A stretch of 64,000 nucleotides of DNA from Bacillus kwashiorkori (GTDB taxonomy: Bacteria > Bacillota > Bacilli > Bacillales > Caldibacillaceae): assembly GCF_001375515.1 (NCBI RefSeq), contig NZ_CTDX01000016.1, forward strand, positions 656,942 to 720,941. The letters are read 5' to 3'. Below the pieces are notes generated by a model. It had not been told where the DNA came from. It searched no databases and was given only the letters and a program-made list of their open reading frames with translations. Both the position numbers and the translations under genes were made by a program. Position 1 is the first letter of the stretch. Each line of letters starts with the position of its first letter. Positions 45,733 to 54,998 of the stretch are shown here, piece by piece.

Positions 45733-46890
45733 ATGGGAAAAATTCAATTACCATTACAAACAATGAGCTTAATTGCTGGATTTATGGTTTGGGTTATTCT
45801 TTCTTCCTTAATGCCTTATATAAAAGAAGATATTGCATTGACTGCAACACAAACAGCATGGGTTACAGCTGTCCCAGTCATTTTAGGCTCTTTGTTAAGG
45901 ATTCCCATTGGTTTTTGGACAAATCGGTTTGGTGCAAGATGGGTATTCTTTATTAGTTTCGTCTTGTTACTATTTCCTGTTTTTTATATAAGTATTGCCG
46001 ATACATTTTTTGACTTAATTATAGGGGGATTGTTTGTTGGAATTGGGGGAGCGATTTTTTCTGTTGGTGTCACTTCACTTCCTAAATACTATCCGAAAGA
46101 AAAACATGGGTTTATAAATGGAATTTATGGGGCAGGAAATATCGGAACTGCTTTTACATCTTTTCTCGCACCCGTTATTGCCAATAATGTTGGCTGGCAA
46201 AATACGGTAAGATTTTATTTAATTTTAATGGCAGCGTTTGCCGTAATTAACTTTCTATTTGGGGACCGAAATGAACAGAAAGTTATTACTTCTTTAACAG
46301 AACAAATAAAAAAGGTTTATAATAATACAACTTTATGGTTTTTATCCTTATTTTACTTTATTACTTTTGGATCGTTCGTTGCCTTCACAGTTTTTTTACC
46401 AAATTTTTTAGTGAATCAATTTGGACTGGAAAAGGTGGATGCTGGATTCCGTACGGCCGGTTTTATAGTGTTAGCAACATTATTACGACCGATCGGTGGA
46501 TGGTTAGGCGATAAGTTTAACCCATATATTGTTCTAGTATTTGTATTCTTTGGTTTAACCTTTGGTGGTTTTTTATTATCCTTTCAATTAAATATTGCTT
46601 TATTTACTGTCGGATGTTTATTAGTTGCAGCATGTGCGGGCTTAGGAAATGGCACTATTTTTAAATTAGTCCCATTTTATTTTACGAAAGAAGCAGGTAT
46701 TGTTAACGGTGTTGTAGCAGCAATGGGTGGTTTAGGTGGTTTTTTCCCACCATTAATTTTAACAACTTTATATAATTGGACTGGACATTATGCAATAGGT
46801 TTTATGTCTTTATCTGAGTTTTCACTTGCTAGTTTAATTATTGTTTTGGCAATGTATTATCAAGGGAAACAAAAAGAAGCAGCCCCATAA
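45733..46890 (+). CDS. narK: Nitrate/nitrite transporter NarK
   Basis: A 385-residue, 12-segment MFS transporter that brings in nitrate and exports nitrite during nitrate respiration. Nitrate-signature segments are GIYGAGNIGTA and the late GNGTIFKLVPFYF and GGLGGFFPPL, very like B. subtilis NarK. ATG 45733 has AAAGGG 11 bases upstream and matches the family start; an ATG eight codons earlier has no ribosome site. No FNR box is evident. A short GCCCC/GGGGC stem overlaps its stop. Confidence 0.94.
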   Translation: MGKIQLPLQTMSLIAGFMVWVILSSLMPYIKEDIALTATQTAWVTAVPVILGSLLRIPIGFWTNRFGARWVFFISFVLLLFPVFYISIADTFFDLIIGGLFVGIGGAIFSVGVTSLPKYYPKEKHGFINGIYGAGNIGTAFTSFLAPVIANNVGWQNTVRFYLILMAAFAVINFLFGDRNEQKVITSLTEQIKKVYNNTTLWFLSLFYFITFGSFVAFTVFLPNFLVNQFGLEKVDAGFRTAGFIVLATLLRPIGGWLGDKFNPYIVLVFVFFGLTFGGFLLSFQLNIALFTVGCLLVAACAGLGNGTIFKLVPFYFTKEAGIVNGVVAAMGGLGGFFPPLILTTLYNWTGHYAIGFMSLSEFSLASLIIVLAMYYQGKQKEAAP

Positions 46891-46951
46891 CTAAGGGGCC
46901 TTACTCTTATATTTTAAAGCTCGAGAAGTATTTGATAGTTCAAAAGGTTAG

Positions 46952-47392
46952 TTAATGTTCATGAAACATATGTTTTTCCTCTTCCCGATTATGGATTTGA
47001 ATCATACATAATAATGCTTTAAATCTATCCAGTACATATTCATTGATAACCTTTTCTTTCTGTAATTCCGTTTTTATTTCTTCTACTAAAATCCCCATAA
47101 TTTGATGATCCCGTTTTAATTTGGCTACAATCTCTAGTAAATCTGGATTTTCAGCCAATCTTTCTTTAAATAGCCCTTCTTCTTCAGAATCAGCATGAGC
47201 AAGCATTCGTTGTTCCCAGTGTTCTATTAATGCGTTCGTTATTTCTTGAATATAGTTTTCCGCTTTTTTTTCTTCGATAGACTTTAATAATAAGGTGGTT
47301 AATTCTCGCGCTTCGACATAAACACCTTCATGAATAGAATGATGGGAATGATATTTTTTTAATGATGGACCTGACAAATGAATCTCCTCCAT
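46952..47392 (-). CDS. Hemerythrin-like (HHE) domain protein
   Basis: A 146-residue helical bundle. Probable di-iron or haem ligands lie in HHSIHEG (about 16-22), HWEQRMLAHADSEEEGLF, DHQIMG and IHNREEEKHMF. Members sense or handle oxygen, NO or iron. It sits convergent with narK and divergent from narG, which hints at a part in nitrate or NO metabolism, but no direct link is shown. GGAGGAGATTCATTTG lies in or near the start; ATG 47392 has no site as good as internal codons, so the start is moderately sure. Confidence 0.78.
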   Translation of the reverse strand: MEEIHLSGPSLKKYHSHHSIHEGVYVEARELTTLLLKSIEEKKAENYIQEITNALIEHWEQRMLAHADSEEEGLFKERLAENPDLLEIVAKLKRDHQIMGILVEEIKTELQKEKVINEYVLDRFKALLCMIQIHNREEEKHMFHEH

Positions 47393-47543
47393 TTTATTTA
47401 TTAAAATTGTTAGCCATTATCGGCTATCGTTTTCAGAATTATACATTATAAAGTTAGTGAATTTTTTGCATAATCCCGATTTTTTCGGTAAAAATAAAAC
47501 CGTTTATGTATAAAACAACATTTAATGAGAAAGGAGAGTTACG

Positions 47544-50500
47544 ATGGACCGAAAAGTAGCTCCTTTTTTGAAAAAGCTAAAATATTTCGGTAAGGCAACT
47601 GATGTGACAAACCATGGAGTGATGAGCCCTTATGGGAGGGAAGTGGAAAAAGTATATCGGAGGAGATGGCAACATGATAAAGTAGTAAGAACTACTCATG
47701 GTGTGAACTGTACAGGCTCATGCAGCTGGCGAGTTCATGTAAAAGACGGAATTATTACTTGGGAGACACAGGCTCTAGACTACCCGACAACTGGTCCTGA
47801 TATGCCAGAATTTGAACCGCGGGGGTGTCAAAGAGGGGCAACATTTTCATGGTATATTTATAGTCCTGTCCGAGTTCGGTACCCTTATGTTCGTGCGCCA
47901 TTACTATCATTATGGCGAGAAGCTATTAAATTAAAAGAGGACCCGTTAGAAGCTTGGAAATCTATAGTTGAAAATCCAGATAAAAAGAAACGTTATCACC
48001 AAGCAAGAGGGAAAGGCGGTTTTATTCGTGCTAGTTGGAACGAGGTGAATACACTCATTTCAGCTTCCTTAATTTATACGATTCAAAAATATGGTCCTGA
48101 TCGTATTTTTGGTTTTTCCCCAATTCCAGCAATGTCTATGGTAAGTTATGCCAGTGGTGCCCGATTTTTAAACTTAATTGGTGGAGCACTAATTAGCTTT
48201 TACGATTGGTATGCGGACTTACCCCCGTCCAGTCCACAAGTTTGGGGAGAGCAAACAGATGTTCCCGAAAGTTCCGATTGGTTTAACTCTAGTTATATTA
48301 TTATGTGGGGTTCTAATATTCCCCAAACTCGCACGCCTGATGCACATTTTATGGTGGAAGCACGTTATCGTGGCACAAAAGTAGTAGCGGTTGCTCCTGA
48401 CTACGCAGAAAATGTGAAGTTTGCTGATAATTGGCTACCTGTTAGTCCTGGCATGGACAGTGCGCTAGCGATGGCGATGACACATGTCGTTTTAAAAGAG
48501 TTTTATATTGACAATAAAACCGGCTATTTTTATGACTATGCAAAGAAATTTACGGACTTACCATTTCTAGTAACCTTGAAGAAACGTGGGAACAATTTTA
48601 TGGCAGGGCGATTTTTGCGGGCGAATGATATTGGAAGACAAACAGAAAATGCCGAATGGAAAACGGTAATCCTCGATGAAAAGACAAACCAATATGTCGT
48701 ACCGAATGGAACAATTGGGCAAAGATGGTCTCCTAATGAGGAAGGGAATTGGAACTTACATTTAAAAGATAGTGAATTAAACTTAGAAGAGATAAGTCCT
48801 GCATTAACTTTACTTGGTCATGAAGATGAAATAGTTGCAGTCGATTTTGCTCATTTTGAATTAGAAAATAAAACAGTAATTACACGAGCTGTACCAGTTA
48901 AGAAAATTACTCAAGGGAAGGAAACCATTTATGTAACTACGGTTTTTGACTTATTAGTTGCAAAAGTCGGTATCGGACGTGGATTACAAGGTGACTATCC
49001 AGACAACTATGATGATCCGAAACCATATACACCAAGTTGGCAAGAAGCAATTACTGGCATTGATAGAAATTTATGTGCGCAAATAGCTCGAGAATTTGCA
49101 CAAAATGCAATAGACTCCAAAGGTCGCTCCCTTATTATTATGGGTTCGGGAATTAACCATTGGTTCCATGCAGATTCTACTTATCGAGCGATATTAAATT
49201 TAGTTCTACTCACTGGTTCACAAGGAGTAAATGGTGGGGGTTGGGCACATTATGTCGGTCAAGAAAAAGTCAGGCCGATAGAAGGTTGGCAAACTGTAGC
49301 AATGGCTAGAGATTGGGGAGGACCGCCACGATTACAAAACGGAACATCCTTTTTCTATTTTTTATCTGAACAATGGAAATATGATGAACAATCGATGGCT
49401 GATTTAATTTCTCCATTAGTGGAGAAACCGAAATATGAACATAGTGCCGACTACAATCATCTTGCAGTGCGAATGGGATGGTTACCATCGTATCCAACTT
49501 TTAATGAAAATTCGATAAACCTCGTCGAACAAATGAATGGAAACAATAATGAGGAAGTGCTACAAAAAATAGTCGACAAAGTGAAAAAAGGTGAACTTTC
49601 GTTTGCGATAGAAAACCCTAATGATCCAAAAAACACCCCACGGATTTTATTTGTTTGGCGTGGGAACTTAATTGGTAGCTCAGCAAAAGGGCATGAGTAT
49701 TTTCTTAAGCATATGCTCGGTACACACCACGGAAATTTAAGCGAGCAAAATGAAACGTTAACAACAAAGGAAATTAAGTGGGATGAGGCGTCATTAGAAG
49801 GGAAACTAGATTTACTCATTAATATTGATTTCCGCATGACGGGGACAAGCCTATACTCAGACATTCTTTTGCCTGCAGCCACTTGGTATGAAAAATATGA
49901 TGTTAGTAGTACAGACATGCATCCATTTATTCATCCATTTAACCCAGCAATTGCACCACCGTGGCAATCAAGATCTGACTGGGATTTCTTTAAGAAGCTA
50001 GCAAAGAGATTTTCCGAGCTAGCGAAAAATTATTTTGAAAAACCAGTAAAAGATGTGATTGCGCAAGCATTGCTCCATGATAGTAGAGATGAGTTAGCAC
50101 AGCCTTATGGTATTTCTCATGATTGGAAAGATGGGAAAAATGAACCAGTTCCTGGGGTTAACTTTCCAAGACTTCATATTGTCGAGCGTGATTATCGAAA
50201 AGTTTATGATAAGTATATTTCTTTAGGACCGATGGTGAAAGAGCAAATTGGGGCAAAAGGTTTAGGTTGGAATGCAGTAGACGAATATGAAGTTTTAAAG
50301 AAAATGTTAGGTAGAGCAGAGACAACAGAGGAATATAAAGATTTTCCTAGTTTAGAAACGGATCGGAATGCAGTAGAAACAATTTTAACGTTATCAAGTG
50401 CAACGAATGGTTCGATGGCGATGAAAGCGTGGGGTGTGCTAGAAAAAAAGACTGGGCAAACATTGAAAGACCTTGCGCAAGATCGGGCAGAGGAACATAT

Positions 50501-51233
50501 GACCGTTGATGAAATTACAGCACAGCCAAGGCAAGTTATCTCCACACCGATGTTTAGTGGTACAGAAACCGGGAATCGCAGATATTCTCCTTTTACGACT
50601 AATATTGAACGTCTTATCCCTTTTCGAACGTTAACAGGTCGGCAACACTTTTATTTAGACCATGATTTAATGATCGAATTTGGTGACGAACTACCGACAT
50701 TCCGTGCACCACTGAAAAAAGCAGCATTCATTAGTCAAGATAAACGTCCAGAAGTAAAAGGTAAAGAAATCATTCTTCGCTATTTAACACCACATTACAA
50801 ATGGTCCTATCATAGTACGTACTATGAAGTGTTGCAAATGTTAACTTTATTCCGTGGCGGGCCACATATTTGGCTCAGTGTGGAAGATGCGGAACAAGCA
50901 GGAATTAACGATAATGATTGGTTAGAAATATTTAACCGCAATGGTGTAGTTGTAGCAAGAGCAGTTGTCAGTCATCGCATGCCAAAAGGAGTTACTTATA
51001 TGTATCACGTTCAAGATCGCTTTATAAATGTTCCAGGTTCTCCAATTACAAAATTACGTGGCGGAACATTTAATAGTCCGAACCGAGTACATATGAAGCC
51101 TACTCATATGATTGGCGGTTACGCACAGTTAAGTTATGGATTTAACTACTACGGACCGTGTGGGACGAATCGCGATGAGAAAGTGGTGATTAGAAAGCTA
51201 GAAAATCAGGAGGTGGATTGGCTTGAAAGTTAG
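47544..51233 (+). CDS. narG: Respiratory nitrate reductase alpha chain
   Basis: Molybdenum catalytic subunit reducing nitrate to nitrite on the cytosolic side of the membrane. The 1229-residue protein has the N-terminal [4Fe-4S] motif H52, C56, C60, C95 (THGVNCTGSCSW, RGCQRG), the YDWYADLPPSSPQVWGEQTD segment with the Mo-ligand Asp, and a C-terminal molybdopterin dinucleotide domain. GAAAGGAGAGTTACG precedes the ATG. The last 11 bases overlap narH. Confidence 0.97.
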   Translation: MDRKVAPFLKKLKYFGKATDVTNHGVMSPYGREVEKVYRRRWQHDKVVRTTHGVNCTGSCSWRVHVKDGIITWETQALDYPTTGPDMPEFEPRGCQRGATFSWYIYSPVRVRYPYVRAPLLSLWREAIKLKEDPLEAWKSIVENPDKKKRYHQARGKGGFIRASWNEVNTLISASLIYTIQKYGPDRIFGFSPIPAMSMVSYASGARFLNLIGGALISFYDWYADLPPSSPQVWGEQTDVPESSDWFNSSYIIMWGSNIPQTRTPDAHFMVEARYRGTKVVAVAPDYAENVKFADNWLPVSPGMDSALAMAMTHVVLKEFYIDNKTGYFYDYAKKFTDLPFLVTLKKRGNNFMAGRFLRANDIGRQTENAEWKTVILDEKTNQYVVPNGTIGQRWSPNEEGNWNLHLKDSELNLEEISPALTLLGHEDEIVAVDFAHFELENKTVITRAVPVKKITQGKETIYVTTVFDLLVAKVGIGRGLQGDYPDNYDDPKPYTPSWQEAITGIDRNLCAQIAREFAQNAIDSKGRSLIIMGSGINHWFHADSTYRAILNLVLLTGSQGVNGGGWAHYVGQEKVRPIEGWQTVAMARDWGGPPRLQNGTSFFYFLSEQWKYDEQSMADLISPLVEKPKYEHSADYNHLAVRMGWLPSYPTFNENSINLVEQMNGNNNEEVLQKIVDKVKKGELSFAIENPNDPKNTPRILFVWRGNLIGSSAKGHEYFLKHMLGTHHGNLSEQNETLTTKEIKWDEASLEGKLDLLINIDFRMTGTSLYSDILLPAATWYEKYDVSSTDMHPFIHPFNPAIAPPWQSRSDWDFFKKLAKRFSELAKNYFEKPVKDVIAQALLHDSRDELAQPYGISHDWKDGKNEPVPGVNFPRLHIVERDYRKVYDKYISLGPMVKEQIGAKGLGWNAVDEYEVLKKMLGRAETTEEYKDFPSLETDRNAVETILTLSSATNGSMAMKAWGVLEKKTGQTLKDLAQDRAEEHMTVDEITAQPRQVISTPMFSGTETGNRRYSPFTTNIERLIPFRTLTGRQHFYLDHDLMIEFGDELPTFRAPLKKAAFISQDKRPEVKGKEIILRYLTPHYKWSYHSTYYEVLQMLTLFRGGPHIWLSVEDAEQAGINDNDWLEIFNRNGVVVARAVVSHRMPKGVTYMYHVQDRFINVPGSPITKLRGGTFNSPNRVHMKPTHMIGGYAQLSYGFNYYGPCGTNRDEKVVIRKLENQEVDWLES

Positions 51234-52770
51234 AGCACAATTTGGAATGGTGATGAACTTAGATAAATGTATTGGCTGTCATACATGTAGTGTCACTTGT
51301 AATAATGTATGGACTAATCGTCCTGGAGCCGAGTACATGTGGTGGAACAATGTTGAAACGAAGCCAGGTGTGGGGTATCCGAAAGAATGGGAAAATCAAG
51401 AGAAGCGGAAAGGCGGCTGGACGTTAAAGAATGGAAAATTAGAACTTCGTGCAGGCGGCAGACTGAATAAACTGTTGAATATCTTTTATAACCCAGACAT
51501 GACAGAAATTGATGACTATTACGAGCCGTGGACATACGACTATGAAACATTGCTGAATAGTCCGGAAAGAGAACATCAACCTGTTGCTAGGCCAAAGTCA
51601 CAATTAACTGGTGATTATATGAACCTTGGTTGGGGACCGAACTGGGAAGATGATCTGGCAGGGGTTTATAAAACCGGACTTGACGATCCTGTTAGGTTCG
51701 GCATAGAAGAAAGGGTTAAGTTTGAATATGAACAAACTTTTATGATGTATTTGCCTAGAATTTGCGAACATTGTATCAATCCACCTTGTGTTTCTTCTTG
51801 TCCATCAGGTGCAATTTATAAACGGGAAGAAGACGGAATTGTGTTAGTAGATGGGGATTCATGCCGCAGTTGGCGTTTCTGTATGACAGGATGTCCATAT
51901 AAAAAAGTATATTTCAACTGGAGAACTCATAAAGCGGAAAAATGCACCTTCTGCTTCCCACGAATAGAGGACGGGTTACCAACTATTTGTTCAGAAACTT
52001 GTGTTGGCAGGCTCCGCTACATCGGAATTATTTTTTATGATTTAGATAAGGTAGAAGCGGCAGCAGCGGTTACAGACGAAAAAGATTTATATAAAGCTCA
52101 TTTAAATATTTTTTTAGATCCAAATGACCCGGAAGTTATTAAAGCAGCAAGAGAAGCAGGGTATGAAGAAGATTGGATTGAAGCTGCGCAACGATCACCC
52201 ATTTATAAATTAGCAGTAGAACAAAAAATCGCTTTACCCCTGCATCCTGAATATCGAACTCTACCGATGGTATGGTATATTCCGCCACTTAGTCCTGTAA
52301 TGGGGGCTTTTGACGGTGCGCCAGATGGCATTGACCCAAATGTTGTGTTTCCGATGATAGATCAATTGCGAATTCCAATTGAGTATTTAGCTAATCTTTT
52401 TACTGCTGGAGATACAGAAGTTATCAAAAGTGTATTGAAAAAAATGGTGGCTATGAGAAGTTATATGCGCTCCATTAATTTAGGGAAAAAACCAGATCAA
52501 AACATTTTAGCAAAAGTAGGGATGGACGAGAAAACGATGCACGAAATGTACAATCTATCTGCAATTGCTAAATACTCAGATCGCTATGTAATTCCTAAAT
52601 CTCATCGTGAAAAAGCTGATAATATGCACTTAGGTCAAGGTACCGCTGGATATGATTTTATGGAAGGGTGTTCTAGCTGTTCTTTAAATGGAAATATGGA
52701 AGAAGATTATAAATTTGGCGAGGATTATTGGAGTGAGTTAAATGGACGAACACCGTCAAAATATTTTTAG
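51223..52770 (+). CDS. narH: Respiratory nitrate reductase beta chain
   Basis: Iron-sulfur electron carrier of 515 residues between NarI and NarG. Four cysteine groups are seen: CIGCHTCSVTC, CEHCINPPCVSSCP, CRSWRFCMTGCP (the Trp replaces one Cys for the 3Fe cluster) and CTFCFPRIEDG with CSETC. TTG 51223 follows CAGGAGGTGGATTGGC within narG. The 3' end overlaps narJ by 29 bases. Confidence 0.97.
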   Translation: MKVRAQFGMVMNLDKCIGCHTCSVTCNNVWTNRPGAEYMWWNNVETKPGVGYPKEWENQEKRKGGWTLKNGKLELRAGGRLNKLLNIFYNPDMTEIDDYYEPWTYDYETLLNSPEREHQPVARPKSQLTGDYMNLGWGPNWEDDLAGVYKTGLDDPVRFGIEERVKFEYEQTFMMYLPRICEHCINPPCVSSCPSGAIYKREEDGIVLVDGDSCRSWRFCMTGCPYKKVYFNWRTHKAEKCTFCFPRIEDGLPTICSETCVGRLRYIGIIFYDLDKVEAAAAVTDEKDLYKAHLNIFLDPNDPEVIKAAREAGYEEDWIEAAQRSPIYKLAVEQKIALPLHPEYRTLPMVWYIPPLSPVMGAFDGAPDGIDPNVVFPMIDQLRIPIEYLANLFTAGDTEVIKSVLKKMVAMRSYMRSINLGKKPDQNILAKVGMDEKTMHEMYNLSAIAKYSDRYVIPKSHREKADNMHLGQGTAGYDFMEGCSSCSLNGNMEEDYKFGEDYWSELNGRTPSKYF

Positions 52771-53275
52771 TCTTGCGTCTTACCTTTTGCATTATCCTGA
52801 AGAGGAGTTGCTAGAAGGGAAGGAAATTATGGAATATATCGAACAAGTTCCAAATCGAAAAATTCGTCGGTGTTTTTACGATTTTTTTCAGGAAATTAAA
52901 AAAATGAATTACCAAGAGTTAACAACTCATTACGTTACAACTTTTGATTTTAATGAAAAGACAACCCTTTATTTAACTTATCGTATTTTTGGCGATAACC
53001 GCGAAAGAGGAGCAGCGTTAATTAAACTAAAATTTGAATATGCGAAAGCGGATTTAGTTGTACTTGATGATGAGTTACCTGACTATTTGCCGCTAATTCT
53101 AGAATTTGCTTCCATTGCAGAAGAAGCTAGTGTAAAGAAAATTTTTGCCATTCATCGAAAAGCTATGGATGAACTGCATGAAGCATTGATTGAATTGAAA
53201 AGTCCGTATCGAAAAATATTAGAAGCATGTCAAATTGCCATTACACAAATTTTAGCTAACACAAAAGCATCATAA
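52742..53275 (+). CDS. narJ: Nitrate reductase assembly chaperone
   Basis: A 177-residue TorD/NarJ-type all-helical chaperone for cofactor loading of NarGH. LASYLLHYPEEELLEG, and DDELPDYLPLILEF, are family hallmarks. It overlaps narH by 29 bases and so is translationally coupled; narI follows 26 bases on. Confidence 0.93.
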   Translation: MDEHRQNIFSLASYLLHYPEEELLEGKEIMEYIEQVPNRKIRRCFYDFFQEIKKMNYQELTTHYVTTFDFNEKTTLYLTYRIFGDNRERGAALIKLKFEYAKADLVVLDDELPDYLPLILEFASIAEEASVKKIFAIHRKAMDELHEALIELKSPYRKILEACQIAITQILANTKAS

Positions 53276-53301
53276 ATGGACATAGAAAGGAGGTTGTGAG
53301 A

Positions 53302-54018
53302 ATGACAATGTGGGATCAATTTTTCTGGTTAATTTTCCCTTATTTAATGTTAACTATTTTTGTTGTAGGACATGTATGGCGTTACAATACCGATCAATTT
53401 GGGTGGTCGGCAAAGTCAAGTGAATTTTTAGAAAAGCGTTACTTAAGATGGGGTAGTACTCTGTTCCACTGGGGGATTGTGTTCGTATTTTTCGGACATG
53501 TTGCAGGGGTATTAGTACCGAGACAGTTTTTTGATATGCTTGGAATTACCGATGAAATGTACCATTTTGGTGCTGTCTGGTTTGGTGGTGCAGCAGGTGT
53601 TGCAACAATTGTTGGCTTATTTTTACTCATGTGGCGCCGTTTCTCGGTAAAACGAATTTTAAGGAATAGTACGAAAGCAGATATCCTCGTTTTAATTTTG
53701 CTCACAATTGTAACGTTAACAGGCTTTACTAATACGGTAGCTTATACAGCTACTGGTGGTCATTTTGATTATCGAAGTACGATTGGCCCTTGGTTTCGCG
53801 GAATATTAACATTTCGACCAGATATTATGTTAGTTGTTCAATCACCGTTTGGCTTTCAATTGCATATCATCAGTGCATTCCTGTTGTTTGGAATTTTTCC
53901 ATTTACAAGACTTGTTCATATGTGGAGTTTGCCTTTAGCCTATTTGCGGAGAAAGTATTTAGTATATCGTGCAGTAAATCCAAAAAAAGCATTGCAACTT
54001 GCCAAGCGTTCTGATTAA
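53302..54018 (+). CDS. narI: Respiratory nitrate reductase gamma chain
   Basis: Membrane cytochrome b subunit that oxidises quinol. The 238-residue protein has five membrane segments; conserved haem histidines include FHWGIVFVFFGHVAG and FQLHIISAF...TRLVHMWSLP. ATG 53302 has AGGAGG eight bases upstream, better than GTG 53296, which touches it. It ends the narGHJI operon. Confidence 0.95.
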   Translation: MTMWDQFFWLIFPYLMLTIFVVGHVWRYNTDQFGWSAKSSEFLEKRYLRWGSTLFHWGIVFVFFGHVAGVLVPRQFFDMLGITDEMYHFGAVWFGGAAGVATIVGLFLLMWRRFSVKRILRNSTKADILVLILLTIVTLTGFTNTVAYTATGGHFDYRSTIGPWFRGILTFRPDIMLVVQSPFGFQLHIISAFLLFGIFPFTRLVHMWSLPLAYLRRKYLVYRAVNPKKALQLAKRSD

Positions 54019-54039
54019 ATAATAACTGACACATTAAGC

Positions 54040-54069
54040 AAACTGGAGGATATTCACTCCAGTTTTTTT
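54040..54069 (+). terminator. Terminator of narGHJI
   Basis: AAACTGGAG (54040-54048) pairs with CTCCAGTTT (54057-54065), followed by TTTT. Confidence 0.9.
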
Positions 54070-54171
54070 CAATTACAAAACCATTAAGGAGTTTTCCGAC
54101 CAATTTTTAGATGAACGGATGCTAAAAAATTGAACATTAAAAGATATTTAGAATAGAAAAGGTGACGTGAC

Positions 54172-54579
54172 GTGTGGAAAGAATTTAAAGAGTTTGCGAT
54201 GAAAGGAAATGTAGTTGACCTTGCTATCGGGGTAATGATAGGTACCGCTTTTAATAAAATTGTAACCTCGCTAGTAAATGATATGATTACCCCATTTTTT
54301 GGGGTCTTTCTCGGTGGCATTGATTTTTCAGATTTGAAAATACCTGGTACAGAAATTAAATACGGGAGTTTTATTCAATCAATTATTGACTTTCTTATTA
54401 TTGGATTTTCTTTATTTATCATTATTCGAGTAATCAATCGGTTACGAGAACTAAGAGTGAAAAAGACGGAACAATTGGACGAAAAGGGAGCAAAGGAACG
54501 TTCACCATCAAAAGAAGAAATGTTATTAACGGAGATCCGTGATTTATTAAAAGAACAAAATGATGTAAAAAAACGATAG
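54172..54579 (+). CDS. mscL: Large-conductance mechanosensitive channel
   Basis: Pentameric emergency valve for osmotic downshock. The 135-residue protein has [20 protein letters not shown] (N-terminal helix and first membrane segment), a short outer loop, the second segment at about 68-90 and a charged cytosolic helix. GTG follows AAAAGGTGACGTGAC. Confidence 0.96.
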   Translation: MWKEFKEFAMKGNVVDLAIGVMIGTAFNKIVTSLVNDMITPFFGVFLGGIDFSDLKIPGTEIKYGSFIQSIIDFLIIGFSLFIIIRVINRLRELRVKKTEQLDEKGAKERSPSKEEMLLTEIRDLLKEQNDVKKR

Positions 54580-54735
54580 TCCTTCATTGCAAAAGAACGG
54601 CTGGCGTACTAGTGTGCTAGTTCCTTTATATTTAGAGAGCCTGCTCTTATAATTTTCATCAAAGGCTACCTTGAAAATACAGCTATTTTCATTCACCATG
54701 TGAAAAATTGGTTTCATCGGTGTCTATGTTAAAGA
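54580..54735. other. Intergenic downstream of mscL
   Basis: No supported gene. Short inverted stretches (CTAGTGTGCTAG, AGAGCCTGCTCT) occur, none with a T-run convincing enough for a terminator. Confidence 0.4.
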
Positions 54736-54875
54736 TTGTTGTTGATTTCCGTTTCAGGCGGACGCTTTCCGCGGGCACGGCCTCAACCGCTTCGACGCTA
54801 CGCGTCTGTAGGGTCTTCGGCTCGTGCTTTTCCCGCCGGAGTCGCCGCCTTACACTACAATCAACAACTGCCTAA
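54736..54875. repeat. GC-rich interspersed repeat with inverted ends
   Basis: Ends GTTGTTGATT (54738-54747) and AATCAACAAC (54859-54868) are perfect inverted copies. The inside (GGCGGACGCTTTCCGCGGGC near 54757) is far richer in G+C than its surroundings and is a sequence type repeated in many Bacillaceae genomes, in my memory. A 35-base relic of its right end lies at 6749-6783. It carries no gene and resembles a MITE- or REP-like unit. Confidence 0.8.
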
Positions 54876-54998
54876 AAATAAGAGATAAATAGTAACATAG
54901 ACACACATGATAATAAATTCTCACCATATAGAATGGAAATTAGTCTTCCTACTATCCTTAGAAACAGAGCTTCAATAATAATTATTCTTTTTGAAAAT

